From NCBI GenBank assembly GCA_964291545.2, contig OZ219861.1, positions 558,001-622,000 on the forward strand: a stretch of 64,000 nucleotides of DNA, read 5' to 3'. Source of the DNA: G963667675 sp964291545 (GTDB lineage: Bacteria > Chloroflexota > Dehalococcoidia > Lucifugimonadales > UBA3495). The notes beneath the pieces were generated by a model. That model made no database searches and had not been told where the DNA came from. It worked only from the letters and a program-made list of their open reading frames with translations. The position numbers and the translations under genes are program-made. Position 1 is the first letter of the stretch, and the number at the start of each line of letters is the position of its first letter. This document shows positions 33,286 to 42,755 of this stretch, piece after piece.

Positions 33286-34314
33286 CTACTGGGTGGCGGT
33301 GACGGGGACCCGCTGGATGCCAGACAGGGCGCGCACCTGATCCATCAAGATGCCAAAGTTCTCGAAGGTCAACGACTGGGCGCCGTCGCACTTGGCCTGG
33401 TCGGGATTGGGGTGGACTTCCACCAGCAACCCGTGGGCGCCTGCGGCAACGGACGCCAGGGCTACGGGCGTCACCAAGTACCACTTGCCGGTGCTGTGGC
33501 TGGGGTCGGCGATGATGGGAAGGTGGCTCAAGCGCTGAATCACCGGTATGGCCGCCACGTCCATGGTGAAGCGGGTAAACTGCTCGAATCCCCGGATGCC
33601 CCGCTCGCACAGCATGACACGCTCGTTGCCGGCGGCCATCACGTACTCGGCGGCCAGCAGCCACTCCTCGTAGGGAGCGGCCATACCCCGCTTAATCATG
33701 ACGGGCTTGCCGACTGCTCCCACCTCGTCCAGCAGGTTGTAGTTCTGCATGTTGCGGGCGCCGATCTGGAGGATGTCCGCATAACGGGCCACAGTCTCCA
33801 CGTCGCCCGGAGCCATTACCTCGGTGATAATGGGCAGGCCGGTCTCTTGCTTGGCAAGATCTAAGAGCTTGAGCCCGTCCACGCCCATGCCCCTGAAGCT
33901 GTAGGGCGAGGTGCGTGGCTTGAATGCGCCGCCCCGAAGCACCGTTGCGCCTGCCGCCTTCACCGCCTTGGCGGTGGACACCATCTGTTCCTCGTCTTCC
34001 ACGGAGCAGGGCCCGGCCATTATCACCGGGTCGGGGCCGCCGATGCAGGCGTCTCCGACCTGGACCGTGGTGGACTCCGGGTGAAAGTCCCGGCTGGCCA
34101 GCTTGTAGGGCTTGGAGATGATGACCACCTCCGAGACTCCTGGCAGGAGCTCCAGCTCGTCCTTAAACTCGGGTGGAAGGGGGGAGCCCAAGACGCCCAC
34201 TACGGTACGCTCGACTCCCTGCGATACCTGGGCCTTCAAGCCCCGGCTTTGGATTCGTTGTTGCACCTGTTCCAGTTCCTGGGGGGTGCTGTCCCTGTTC
34301 ATTACCGCGATCAT
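33286..34314 (-). CDS. aroF: 3-deoxy-7-phosphoheptulonate synthase (DAHP synthase, AroA-beta type with N-terminal regulatory domain)
   Basis: This enzyme condenses phosphoenolpyruvate and erythrose 4-phosphate, the entry to aromatic amino acids. The 342-residue protein has an N-terminal ferredoxin-like domain (about 1-70, MIAVMNRDSTPQELEQV) seen in the Thermotoga/Bacillus type. The TIM barrel shows IMAGPCSVEDEEQM, RGGAFKPRTSPYSFRG, MKRGMAAPYEEWL (as IKRGM), CERGIRGFE and the metal-site region PIIADPSHSTGK. ATG at 34314. It lies between aroH and greA on the same strand. Confidence 0.95.
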   Translation of the reverse strand: MIAVMNRDSTPQELEQVQQRIQSRGLKAQVSQGVERTVVGVLGSPLPPEFKDELELLPGVSEVVIISKPYKLASRDFHPESTTVQVGDACIGGPDPVIMAGPCSVEDEEQMVSTAKAVKAAGATVLRGGAFKPRTSPYSFRGMGVDGLKLLDLAKQETGLPIITEVMAPGDVETVARYADILQIGARNMQNYNLLDEVGAVGKPVMIKRGMAAPYEEWLLAAEYVMAAGNERVMLCERGIRGFEQFTRFTMDVAAIPVIQRLSHLPIIADPSHSTGKWYLVTPVALASVAAGAHGLLVEVHPNPDQAKCDGAQSLTFENFGILMDQVRALSGIQRVPVTATQ

Positions 34315-34377
34315 GTTATCGGTCACCTTTGCTTGATGTTTGCATCCCGGCCTGCCGGCCGGATGCCCACACAACCC

Positions 34378-34749
34378 CTATGCAGATTCTACACCGTGTA
34401 GGCGCAGGGCCTCAGTACCATTGAGATACAGATTTATCAATTCTTGAGGCTCTTTGTCGGTGTTGAGGAGTATAAGAACCCTGATGCACCGCCGCAAGGT
34501 GCCGGGCACGTCGGTCTCCACCGCCCCCAACAATGCGGTGTCGTTCCATCCCAGTTGACGGGCGGCGGCGGCGGGGAAACCGGCGTTCAAATCGGGCGTC
34601 ATGGTGAAGTAGACGGCGGCGACGTTGCGTTCCTCGATGTGATTGGCGTCGATCATTCCGGCCAGGAGTTCCTTGACGGCGTCGTAGATGGCTTGCGCGG
34701 TGTTCTCCGCGGCAACCGTCGCGCCCCTGACACCTCGGCAAACGGTCAC
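34378..34749 (-). CDS. aroH: Chorismate mutase, AroH type
   Basis: This monofunctional chorismate mutase of the trimeric AroH family converts chorismate to prephenate. The 123-residue protein has VRGATVAAENTAQAI (about 7-21), NVAAVYFTMTPDLNAGFPAAAAR (about 43-65) and RCIRVLILLNTDK near 87-99, which carry the active-site Arg and Glu residues of the family. GTG start at 34749 overlaps the trpA stop by one base, so translation is coupled. It sits in a trpA-aroH-aroF order. Confidence 0.95.
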   Translation of the reverse strand: MTVCRGVRGATVAAENTAQAIYDAVKELLAGMIDANHIEERNVAAVYFTMTPDLNAGFPAAAARQLGWNDTALLGAVETDVPGTLRRCIRVLILLNTDKEPQELINLYLNGTEALRLHGVESA

Positions 34750-35570
34750 TAACCGGAACCCCGCAATACGGGCTCAGCCGTGCCCGACAGCTCGGACACC
34801 AGCCTGCCGGCCCGCTGCACCAACTGGTCGCGGGGCGACTCCAGCATGACTTTTACCAGGGCGCTGCCGACAACAGCCGCTTCGGCTCTCCCGCCCACCT
34901 CTTCCACGTGCTCTCGCCGGGATATGCCGAACCCGAAGGCCAGCGGCAGGGAAGTGTGGGCCCTCACCCGCTCCAGCAAGTCAAAGCCCCTGCCTGACAG
35001 CTTTTCTCGGACGCCGGTCACGCCGGTCACGCTGATGCAATAGACGAATCCCGAGGCATGGACGCAGGCGGCCCGGATACTTTCGTCGGTGCTGGTTGGG
35101 GCCAATAGGGGGATGATGGCGATGCCCCGGGGTGCGCACTGGGCGGCAAGAGGCTCAACCTCGAACTGGGGCAGGTCCACCACGATGACGCCGTCGACGC
35201 CGGCCGCTTCCGCGTCCTCGGCGAAACGGCGCAGGCCGTAGCGGTAGATGGGGTTGTAGTAGCCCATCAATATGAGGGGTGTATCAGGCACCCTGTCCCG
35301 GAGCTTTTGGGTCATGTCCAAGCAGTCGGTCAAAGTGACACCCTCTTGAAGGGCCCGAAACGACGACTGCTGTATTACCGGCCCCTCGGCCAGGGGGTCA
35401 CTGAACGGCACACCCAACTCCACCAGGTCGGCGCCCGCAGCCACCAGCTCCGGCACCAGTTCCAAGGTGGCCTGCTTGTCGGGAAAGCCCGAGGTCACAA
35501 AGACGACGAGACCCGTCTTCTGCTGTTGCCGAAGGGCTTCAAATTTCTGCTGTATACGGTCCGGTTTCAT
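34749..35570 (-). CDS. trpA: Tryptophan synthase alpha subunit
   Basis: TrpA cleaves indole-3-glycerol phosphate to indole. The 273-residue TIM barrel has the catalytic Glu and Asp in LVELGVPFSDPLAEGPVIQ (about 49-67). MGYYNPIYRYG, LLAPTSTDESI and GFGISRREHVEEV also match the family. The beta subunit trpB is not in the window and would be expected upstream, but the next gene there is a CPBP protease, so trpA is separated from the rest of the pathway. Start ATG at 35570. Confidence 0.95.
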   Translation of the reverse strand: MKPDRIQQKFEALRQQQKTGLVVFVTSGFPDKQATLELVPELVAAGADLVELGVPFSDPLAEGPVIQQSSFRALQEGVTLTDCLDMTQKLRDRVPDTPLILMGYYNPIYRYGLRRFAEDAEAAGVDGVIVVDLPQFEVEPLAAQCAPRGIAIIPLLAPTSTDESIRAACVHASGFVYCISVTGVTGVREKLSGRGFDLLERVRAHTSLPLAFGFGISRREHVEEVGGRAEAAVVGSALVKVMLESPRDQLVQRAGRLVSELSGTAEPVLRGSG

Positions 35571-35637
35571 ATAACGGCTTGCCGAATTGTCACCAAAAAT
35601 ACATTCAGGGGAATGTATCTCACATCCTATAGGTTGT

Positions 35638-36513
35638 CTAGACCCCGTATATGCCCACGGCTAAGGCCAGGGTGTTTTGTCCGGCATGGGCAAACACGCC
35701 GGGCCAAAGGGAGCCAGTCCGTTGGTAAAGCCACGCCAGGAGGAGCCCCGTCACAAAGATTGGAATGAGCACGGCCAGGTCCACGTGGAAGGCGCTGAAA
35801 ACCGCCGCACTGGCCACCACGGCCCGCCACTCTCCCAACCGATGGGTCAACCCGGCAAAGATGAACCCCCGGAAGAAGACTTCCTCCACAACAGGAGTCG
35901 TTACTGCCAACGCCTGGAAAGTGAACAGGGCGGCCAGTCCGGGAAAGGCGATGTCCGGGCTGATGTCGGAAGGCGACAGGACTTCCGCGTCAAAGAAGTC
36001 AATGATGGTTACGTAGATGACCGACGCCGCCAGGCTGGCGGCCAGCGTCCCCACGGCCAGCAGCGCCGCTCTGGGCCAGGGGACGGCCGGTGGCCTCAAC
36101 CCGAGTGCACTCCAAGGCGCATGAAAGGCCCTGGTCCCGAAGAACCACACCGCCCCCAACACTACCAAGCCCACGAGATGGACGCCCAGCCAGGTGGACA
36201 TGGCCTCATCGTACTGTCCGGCCAGCTTTCCGACGTTGACGGCGACCAACGCCGCAGGGACGCTTAACGCGCCCACCACAACGACGCCAGAAACCACTTG
36301 CCAGGCCCGCCAGGGCACGGCGCTAGATACAGAGCCAGCGTACTGCCCGCTAGGTTGCGCCGGCCCGAGACCGCCGAAAAATGAACCGCAGTTGTGGCAG
36401 TAGTCGCCGTCCCCCAGCCTTGGTTGCCCGCAGTCAGAGCAGTAGGTCAAGCGGCCTCCGGTGGTAGGGATGTGCCCGGACAAAGACGGTAAACATGATA
36501 ATTGGGAGGCCAT
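35638..36513 (-). CDS. CPBP-family intramembrane metalloprotease with N-terminal zinc ribbon
   Basis: The protein has a short zinc ribbon near the N-terminus (TYCSDCGQPRLGDGDYCHNCGSFFGG) followed by six to eight hydrophobic segments. CPBP/Abi motifs are EEVFFRGFIFAG (EExxxR), the FHVDLAV His and FAHAGQNT. Family members include prenyl-endopeptidases and bacteriocin-immunity proteins; the substrate here is unknown. I chose ATG at 36513 (291 residues). The longer open frame to 36720 runs through a palindromic repeat and is unlikely to be coding. The start is uncertain. Confidence 0.8.
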   Translation of the reverse strand: MASQLSCLPSLSGHIPTTGGRLTYCSDCGQPRLGDGDYCHNCGSFFGGLGPAQPSGQYAGSVSSAVPWRAWQVVSGVVVVGALSVPAALVAVNVGKLAGQYDEAMSTWLGVHLVGLVVLGAVWFFGTRAFHAPWSALGLRPPAVPWPRAALLAVGTLAASLAASVIYVTIIDFFDAEVLSPSDISPDIAFPGLAALFTFQALAVTTPVVEEVFFRGFIFAGLTHRLGEWRAVVASAAVFSAFHVDLAVLIPIFVTGLLLAWLYQRTGSLWPGVFAHAGQNTLALAVGIYGV

Positions 36514-36666
36514 GGTTTTACCAACAAGGGCAGCCACAGAACGCGGCTGCATAGCCGCAGGGGCCAGATTGCATGTCGCCCGCTTACGGGCCATAATTGG
36601 GTGCGCATTGCCGGGACAGCTACGGACCGGCAACTGTTCAGACTTAAGGAGTTGGTTCGGGTCTCC

Positions 36667-36766
36667 CCCGTCATTCCGGACTCGATCCGGAATCCAGAAA
36701 CTTCCGGCAGCAATCGACATGCAAATTGAAGGACCCCTGGATACCGGCTTTCGCCGGTATGACGGG
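36667..36766. repeat. Composite palindromic element (about 100 bp)
   Basis: Outer arms CCCGTCAT (36667-36674) and ATGACGGG (36759-36766) enclose two smaller perfect hairpins: ATTCCGGA-ctcga-TCCGGAAT and ATACCGGC-ttt-cGCCGGTAT. A related half-element occurs near 22510-22545 (ctggattccgg ... ccggaatgacggg). This looks like a small non-autonomous dispersed repeat. It lies between the divergent CPBP and GatC-like genes. Confidence 0.85.
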
Positions 36767-36846
36767 TTGGGCGGGCGAGGAAAACCACCGAGTCTGAGCA
36801 GTTACCCACGGACCCGCAACGTTGCGCCCATCGAGGTTTCGAACGC

Positions 36847-37041
36847 ATGCCGGAAGACAAACGCCTGACCCATGACGCCTTCCTGGCCCTGGCGGAGGCC
36901 GGCGGCCTCGACGTGAGCGGCAGGCACGGCGAAGAGCTATTCCCCATAGTCCGGAACGTACTGTCGGGCCTGGACGCTTTGCGGGACATAGATACGGCGG
37001 GGGTAGAGCCGGATGTGAGGTTCGCACCTCCGGGCAGGTAG
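36847..37041 (+). CDS. Small GatC/AtzG-like protein
   Basis: This 64-residue protein resembles GatC-type subunits: a helical start (DKRLTHDAFLALAEAGGLDV), then LFPIVRNVLSGLDALRDIDTAGVEPDVRF. GatC-like proteins stabilise their amidase partner and wrap around it. The amidase gene starts 111 nt downstream on the same strand, which supports a complex. Too diverged to call a true GatC of a tRNA amidotransferase. Confidence 0.6.
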   Translation: MPEDKRLTHDAFLALAEAGGLDVSGRHGEELFPIVRNVLSGLDALRDIDTAGVEPDVRFAPPGR

Positions 37042-37152
37042 GCCCCGGCTCGGAGGACAGTTAGGACTCCGCAGGCCGTTAGCCTTGGGCCTGAGCCTTT
37101 TTTCAACACCGCGGCGGCTTGCGGCGCGGGCCGGGTTGGCGAGTAAAGCTGG

Positions 37153-38565
37153 ATGAACTCAACAGAGCTGTGCTACATGAGCGCCGGGCAACTGGCCCGG
37201 CTGTACCAGGCCAAAGAAGTATCGCCGGTGGAGGTGATGGACGCCCAACTGGCCAGGATCAACGCCACCGAGCCGGTGTTGAACTCCTTCATTACCCTCT
37301 TGCCGGAGGCGGCCCAGGCGGCGGCGCGGAGGGCCGAGGGTGAGATTCAGGCCGGAAAATACCGGGGGCCGCTGCACGGTATTCCGGTTGGGCTCAAGGA
37401 CCTGTACAACACCGCCGGCGTGCGCACCACTTCCGGGTCAAAGATATTCGACAACTTTATCCCGGAGGAGGACTGCACCGTGGCGGCGCGGCTGCTCCAG
37501 TCAGGCGCAATCCTGCTGGGGAAGCTGAATATGCACCCCCTGGCCTACGGCCCTACCGGGGAGAACTCGGACTACGGCCACATGCACAATCCATGGGACC
37601 CGGAGGTCGTGGCCGGCGGCTCCAGCGGCGGCTCGGGTTCGGCGGTAGCAGCGGGGCAATGCACCATCGCCACGGGCAGCGACACCGGCGGGTCGATACG
37701 CATACCGGCATCCCTTTGCGGCATCGTGGGCTTCAAACCGACCTATGGACTGGTGAGCAAGCGCGGCCTGACGCCCCTTTCCTGGTCATTGGACCATCCA
37801 GGACCCATGACGCGGACGGTGGAGGACGCGGCCCTGGCCATGAACGCCATCGCCGGACACGACTCCAGGGATCCTGCCTCGGCGCGGGCGGACATCCCCG
37901 ACTACGCAAGCGGCCTGACGGGAGACATCCGCGGCCTGCGGGTGGGCGTCCCCCAGGAGTTCTTCGAGGCCCCACTAGACCCGCAGGTTGAGCGGGCGGT
38001 GCGGACCGCCATCGACGTGCTGGCGGACAGGGGAGCGGCGGTCACGGAGGTGTCATTGCCCATGTTCGTTCAATCCGACCCCATATCCACCGCCATCATC
38101 ATGGCGGAGGCCGCGGCGTACTACCGAGACCTGCTGTCTACAGACGCCGACAAGATATATCCTCCGGTGCGCCTGCGGTTGGAAGCCGGGCTGTTTATCT
38201 CGTCCGCCGACTATCTGAGAGCCCAGCAAGCCAGGTCCATGTTCAACGAGCAGGCCCGCCGGCTGTTGGATCAGGTAGACCTGCTGGCCGGACCCACCGA
38301 GCCGGTGACGGCCCCCAAACTGCTGGCGAACCGCGTCCAGGCGGGAGAGAGCACCGTGGGCACGGTAACGGCGTTGACCCAGTACACGCGGGCCCACAAC
38401 ATTACCGGATTCCCGGCGGTTTCGGTTCCTTGCGGATTCGACGAGTCCGGATTGCCCATAGGCCTGCAGTTGGCGGGCCGGGCATTCGACGACGCGACCG
38501 TGCTCAGGGCGGCCCACGCCTACGAGCAGGCTACCGATTGGGGGCAGCGACGGCCGCCCGTGTGA
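37153..38565 (+). CDS. Amidase (amidase-signature family)
   Basis: This 470-residue amidase-signature hydrolase keeps the Ser-cisSer-Lys triad. The Lys is in IPVGLKDLYNTAGV (near 78), and the Ser residues are in GGSSGGSGSAVAAG (about 152-165) and SDTGGSIRIPASLCGIVGFKPT (about 178). The substrate cannot be assigned. It could be a GatA-like glutamine amidase or a small-molecule amidase. The gene lacks a gatB neighbour, which argues against a tRNA amidotransferase; a GatC-like gene lies just upstream. Start ATG at 37153. Confidence 0.88.
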   Translation: MNSTELCYMSAGQLARLYQAKEVSPVEVMDAQLARINATEPVLNSFITLLPEAAQAAARRAEGEIQAGKYRGPLHGIPVGLKDLYNTAGVRTTSGSKIFDNFIPEEDCTVAARLLQSGAILLGKLNMHPLAYGPTGENSDYGHMHNPWDPEVVAGGSSGGSGSAVAAGQCTIATGSDTGGSIRIPASLCGIVGFKPTYGLVSKRGLTPLSWSLDHPGPMTRTVEDAALAMNAIAGHDSRDPASARADIPDYASGLTGDIRGLRVGVPQEFFEAPLDPQVERAVRTAIDVLADRGAAVTEVSLPMFVQSDPISTAIIMAEAAAYYRDLLSTDADKIYPPVRLRLEAGLFISSADYLRAQQARSMFNEQARRLLDQVDLLAGPTEPVTAPKLLANRVQAGESTVGTVTALTQYTRAHNITGFPAVSVPCGFDESGLPIGLQLAGRAFDDATVLRAAHAYEQATDWGQRRPPV

Positions 38566-38817
38566 CCTTTCCAAAACAGGCGTCGCAGGTTGAGCTTCTG
38601 TGGTGACCGCGCTCCATATAACCCGGCTTGTCAGCGTCCGTGACCTTTCTGCTCTCCCTTGGCCGAGGGCATTCCATCGGCAAGAATGGGATTGCATGGG
38701 TGTTTCGTGTAGAATCAACGGACGGCCCGGAGATCGGGCGTTACACTCGCTTCCACCGGAGAGAGCTTTCTTGCTACCCTGCGCGTCACGGGAGTCTCGC
38801 CACGCCAAGCATCCCAC

Positions 38818-40341
38818 ATGGGAGCCGACTTGGTGAACGAAGCGGACGCGGAACTGCAGGAGTTGTGCGACTCCATACTGTCCCAACGGTCGCTCATCCT
38901 GGCGAGCAACCGGGGCCCGGTGGAGTACCAGATGACACCGGCGGGGCGTCCCGAGGCGCGACGGGGGAGCAGCGGGGCGGTTACCGCATTGAGCTCCCTG
39001 GCCCAGAGCGTGGAATTCACCTGGGTGGCCAGCGCCATGGGCGAGGGAGACCGCGCGGTAGCCAAAAGCAGCGAGGGGCGCAAGTTGCCGTCGCCCCTGC
39101 CAGGGCACAAAATCAACCTCCGGTACGTGGTCTCCCCGCGCCGGACGTACCACAAGTACTACAACATATTATGCAATCCGCTACTTTGGTTCCTGCACCA
39201 CTATATGTGGAACCCGCCTTACAATCCCAACGTGGACGCTTCGGTCCATGACGCCTGGCAGACCGGCTACGTGCCGGTAAACCAGGCGTTCGCCCAAGGT
39301 GTGGTGGAGGAGGCGCGGCAAGGCCCGCTACCGCCAATGGTCATGGGGCACGACTATCACCTGTACCTGGTGCCCGGATACGTCCGAGAAGAGGTCCCGC
39401 AGGCCATCATCCAGCACTTCGTGCACGTACCCTGGCCCGCCGCCCGTTACTGGCAAATGATTCCCAGCTATATCGTCGGCCAGATATGCCGCAGCTTATG
39501 CGCCGCCGACCTGCTGGGGTTCCAGACCCCGCAAGACTCCGGCAGCTTCCTGGACACAGTAGCGCATTTTCTGCCGGAGGCGGAAGTCGACTACAACCGC
39601 GGGGCGATTAACTTGCAGGGCCGTAGCGCCAGCGTCAAGGCGTACCCGATTTCCATCAACGTCGCCGAGGTCCAGCGAATAGCCAACTCCACCAGGGCCC
39701 TGGAGTATGAAAAGCGGCTGGAGACCATTTGCGGCGAACATACAATCATGCGCATCGACCGGGCCGAGCCCAACAAGAACATCATCCGGGGATTCCGGGC
39801 GTATGAACTGCTGTTGTCGCGCCATCCCGAACTGCAGGGCCGGGTGAAATTCCTGGCTTTCCTGGTCCCTTCCCGCACCCACATACGCCAGTACCAACGA
39901 TACCTGGAGGAGATCAATCAGACGGTCCGGCAAATCAACGACCGCTTCGGCAACGATGAGTGGCAGCCCATCACCACTTTCGTAGAGAACAACTACACCC
40001 AGGCCATAGCGGGAATGAAGCTGTACGACACCCTGTTGGTCAACACGATTATCGAGGGGATGAACCTGGTGTCCAAAGAGGGGCCGGTGGTCAACACCAA
40101 GAACGGCGTGCTGGTGCTATCGGAAAACAGCGGCGTTCACCACCAACTGGGGAAAGGGGCCCTATCGGTCGCTCCCACCGACGTCGAGGGCACCATGGAC
40201 GCCTTGCACCAGGCCATAACCATGCCCGTGGAAGACCGGAAGCTACGCGCAGCGAAGCTGGTGTCGGCAGTGTGCAAGGAAGACAATAACCACTGGACTG
40301 CCCGGCAGCTAAGGGACATAGCCAACTGCGCCAGCGGATGA
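38818..40341 (+). CDS. otsA: Trehalose-6-phosphate synthase (GT20)
   Basis: This glycosyltransferase joins a nucleotide-sugar and glucose 6-phosphate to make trehalose 6-phosphate, an osmolyte precursor. The 507-residue protein has MGHDYHLYLVPGYVREEVPQ, FVHVPWPAARYWQMIP, the donor-site RIDRAEPNKNIIRGFRAYELLL (Arg and Lys conserved) and, late, NTIIEGMNLVSKEGPVVN. A GTG at 38833 has GGGAG 8 nt upstream and could be the true start. The phosphatase otsB is not adjacent. A related GT20 product such as glucosylglycerol phosphate cannot be excluded. Confidence 0.85.
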   Translation: MGADLVNEADAELQELCDSILSQRSLILASNRGPVEYQMTPAGRPEARRGSSGAVTALSSLAQSVEFTWVASAMGEGDRAVAKSSEGRKLPSPLPGHKINLRYVVSPRRTYHKYYNILCNPLLWFLHHYMWNPPYNPNVDASVHDAWQTGYVPVNQAFAQGVVEEARQGPLPPMVMGHDYHLYLVPGYVREEVPQAIIQHFVHVPWPAARYWQMIPSYIVGQICRSLCAADLLGFQTPQDSGSFLDTVAHFLPEAEVDYNRGAINLQGRSASVKAYPISINVAEVQRIANSTRALEYEKRLETICGEHTIMRIDRAEPNKNIIRGFRAYELLLSRHPELQGRVKFLAFLVPSRTHIRQYQRYLEEINQTVRQINDRFGNDEWQPITTFVENNYTQAIAGMKLYDTLLVNTIIEGMNLVSKEGPVVNTKNGVLVLSENSGVHHQLGKGALSVAPTDVEGTMDALHQAITMPVEDRKLRAAKLVSAVCKEDNNHWTARQLRDIANCASG

Positions 40342-40392
40342 GAGCCCTGGAACGGGTTCCGGGCGGGTTAAATTCGGCCTAGAATCCCTGGC

Positions 40393-42480
40393 CTAGAACT
40401 GCAGCAGGGGAGAAACTTCCAGGAACACCGGGGCAAACACCAGGGACACGATGGCCATCAGCTTGAGCAGGATGTTCAGCGACGGCCCGGAAGTGTCCTT
40501 GAAGGGATCTCCGACCACGTCGCCCTCTACCGCGGCCTTGTGGGCCTCCGAGCCTTTCCCCCCGAAGTTCCCCAGTTCCACGTACTTCTTGGCGTTGTCC
40601 CACGCTCCGCCGGCGCTGGCCATCATGATAGCCAGCATGAAGCCTGCCGCCACAGCGCCGATGAGCAGACCTCCCAAGGCGGCCTCGCCCAGGATAAAGC
40701 CGGTGGCGATGGGTGCAACGACGGCCATCACGCCGGGAAGAATCATTTCACGCAGGGCGCCCCGGGTGCTTATGTCCACGCAACGGGCGGAGTCCGGTGT
40801 TGCGGTGCCTTCCATGAGGCCGGGGATTTCCCGGAACTGGCGACGCACCTCCTCGACGATGCCCTGGGCGGCGCGGCCCACGGCCTGCATGGTCAATGCT
40901 GAGAAGAGGAAGGGCAGCATGGCGCCGATGACCAGACCCACCAGAATCTGAGGCTGCAACAGGTTGATCCCGCCGGCGCCGGCCAGCAGCTTGCCGTCGT
41001 CCCCGATGGTAATTAGCTCCGCACTGACCGAATAGGCGGCCAGCAGGGCCAAGGCTGTGAGGGCCGCGGACCCTATGGCGAACCCCTTGCCGGTGGCCGC
41101 CGTGGTGTTGCCCAGGGCGTCCAGGGCATCGGTGCGCTGCCGGACCTGGGGGTCCAGATTGGCCTGCTCGGCGATGCCGCCGGCGTTGTCGGCCACGGGG
41201 CCGTAAGCATCGGTGGCCAGGGTGATGCCCAAGGTGGAAAGAAGCCCGACTCCGGCCAAGGCCACGCCGTAGAATCCGGCAAACCAATAGGCCAGCAGGA
41301 TGGCCACGGACACACAGATGACCGGAATCAAAGTGCTCATCATGCCGGTGGCGATGCCGCTGATGATCACCGTTGCGGCCCCGGTCTGCGACGACTCGGA
41401 GACTTTCTTGGTCGGGTTGTAGCTGTAGGAAGTGAAGTACTCGGTGGCCAGGCCGATTATCGTGCCGGCTATCAGTCCGGCGACCACGCAGCCGAACCAC
41501 CACCAGTTGTCGGTGAGGGTGATAGTAAGAATGGCGGCAAAGACCACCAGAATCCCGCCGGCGGAAAAAATTCCGTAGCGCAGCGCCCAAAGGAGCTTTT
41601 CGAAATCGGCCTCCTCGCCGCTGCGGACTACGAAAGTGCCAAGGATGGCGGCGACGATGCCGGCGCCGGCGAGCAGCATCGGGAACACCGCCTGTGAGTC
41701 CTTGAAGTCGGAGTCTCCGGCGCCCACGGCCAGGGCCACGGCGCTGGCGGACAGGGCCACTGCGGAGATTATGCTGCCGACGTATGACTCGAACAGGTCG
41801 GCCCCCATGCCGGCCACGTCGCCCACGTTGTCGCCCACGTTGTCGGCTATGACGCCGGGATTGCGGGGGTCGTCTTCGGGGATGCCCGCTTCAACCTTAC
41901 CCACCAGGTCGGAGCCCACGTCGGCGGCCTTGGTGAAGATGCCGCCGCCCACGCGGGCGAAAAGGGCGATGGAGCTGGCTCCGAAGCCGAAGCCGGCCAC
42001 GGCGTTGATGTTCTGGAAAACCAGGTACAGGATGGTGACTCCCAGCAGCCCGATGCCCACCACGGTGATGCCCATTACCGAGCCGCTGGAGAAGGCAACG
42101 CGGAGGGCTGGGTTCAGGCCCGTCTGCGCAGCCGCCGCGGTCCGCACGTTGGCCCGCACCGCCACGTTCATCCCTATAAACCCGGCCAATGCCGAACAGA
42201 TGGTGCCGGCCACGTAGGAAATCGCAGTTGCGGGCGCCGCTATTTCATGGGTGAAGACGGTGTAGTCCAGAACGCCCAGGACGATGGTCACTACCAAGGC
42301 AAAGGGCAGAAGGGTCATGTACTCGCGGCGGAGGAATGCTCCCGCTCCCTGGCGGATGGCCGCGCCGATGGCCTGCATCCGCTCGTTGCCTTGCTCGGTG
42401 TTGAGGACTCGCAGCGTAGTGATCGCGGCGAAGAGCAAAGCCACCGCGCCGGCTACAATTGCGACGATAAATGATTCCAC
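40393..42480 (-). CDS. hppA: Membrane-bound ion-translocating pyrophosphatase, K+-dependent type
   Basis: This integral membrane pump uses pyrophosphate hydrolysis to move H+ or Na+ across the membrane. The 695-residue protein has about 16 hydrophobic segments and the catalytic loops DVGSDLVGKVEAGIPEDD, NPGVIADNVGDNVGDVAGMG and, late, AWDNAKKYVELG. At the K+-site the sequence is GNTTAATGKGFAIGS, with Ala where K+-independent enzymes have Lys, which points to the K+-dependent class. ATG at 42480. A promoter lies 51 nt upstream. Confidence 0.95.
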   Translation of the reverse strand: MESFIVAIVAGAVALLFAAITTLRVLNTEQGNERMQAIGAAIRQGAGAFLRREYMTLLPFALVVTIVLGVLDYTVFTHEIAAPATAISYVAGTICSALAGFIGMNVAVRANVRTAAAAQTGLNPALRVAFSSGSVMGITVVGIGLLGVTILYLVFQNINAVAGFGFGASSIALFARVGGGIFTKAADVGSDLVGKVEAGIPEDDPRNPGVIADNVGDNVGDVAGMGADLFESYVGSIISAVALSASAVALAVGAGDSDFKDSQAVFPMLLAGAGIVAAILGTFVVRSGEEADFEKLLWALRYGIFSAGGILVVFAAILTITLTDNWWWFGCVVAGLIAGTIIGLATEYFTSYSYNPTKKVSESSQTGAATVIISGIATGMMSTLIPVICVSVAILLAYWFAGFYGVALAGVGLLSTLGITLATDAYGPVADNAGGIAEQANLDPQVRQRTDALDALGNTTAATGKGFAIGSAALTALALLAAYSVSAELITIGDDGKLLAGAGGINLLQPQILVGLVIGAMLPFLFSALTMQAVGRAAQGIVEEVRRQFREIPGLMEGTATPDSARCVDISTRGALREMILPGVMAVVAPIATGFILGEAALGGLLIGAVAAGFMLAIMMASAGGAWDNAKKYVELGNFGGKGSEAHKAAVEGDVVGDPFKDTSGPSLNILLKLMAIVSLVFAPVFLEVSPLLQF

Positions 42481-42530
42481 TAATCTACTCTCCGGTGGCT
42501 TGCCAAAGGCTGGTTTTTGAGCGTGAGAAA

Positions 42531-42558
42531 TTTATCACAATCTTTCACGGAGTGTCAA
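42531..42558 (-). promoter_or_regulatory. sigma70-type promoter for hppA
   Basis: On the minus strand TTGACA (42558-42553) is followed by a 16-nt spacer and GATAAA (42536-42531), which differs from TATAAT at the first and last bases. The start codon is 50 nt downstream. Confidence 0.5.
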
Positions 42559-42604
42559 GAAATCCAGCTAGGGATGTCCACCGCCCAATACCCAGACCCA
42601 GGGG

Positions 42605-42648
42605 TGCTATAATACCGCGCAGGAAGCCGGGCACAGCATGACCCGGCT
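42605..42648 (+). promoter_or_regulatory. Extended -10 and leader hairpin upstream of the halogenase-like gene
   Basis: TGCTATAAT (42605-42613) is a perfect extended -10. Twelve bases later a perfect 7-bp hairpin follows, AGCCGGG (42625-42631) and CCCGGCT (42642-42648), with a 10-nt loop. The start codon is about 107 nt after the hairpin, so the leader is long for this genome. No known riboswitch pattern is recognised. Confidence 0.45.
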
Positions 42649-42755
42649 ATGTGATGCCCCCAGTCTTTTCCAAGCCCGCCCAGCCCCCCACGGCCGGCGT
42701 ATGCTCACCATTGCAGACCTAATACCGCACATTCGGACCCCTTGAATATTTCAGA

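Noticed and set aside
33173..33664. N-terminal extension of greA
   Set aside because: GreA has a strong ribosome site at 33172 and normal length; the extension is Arg/His-rich sequence antisense to aroF.
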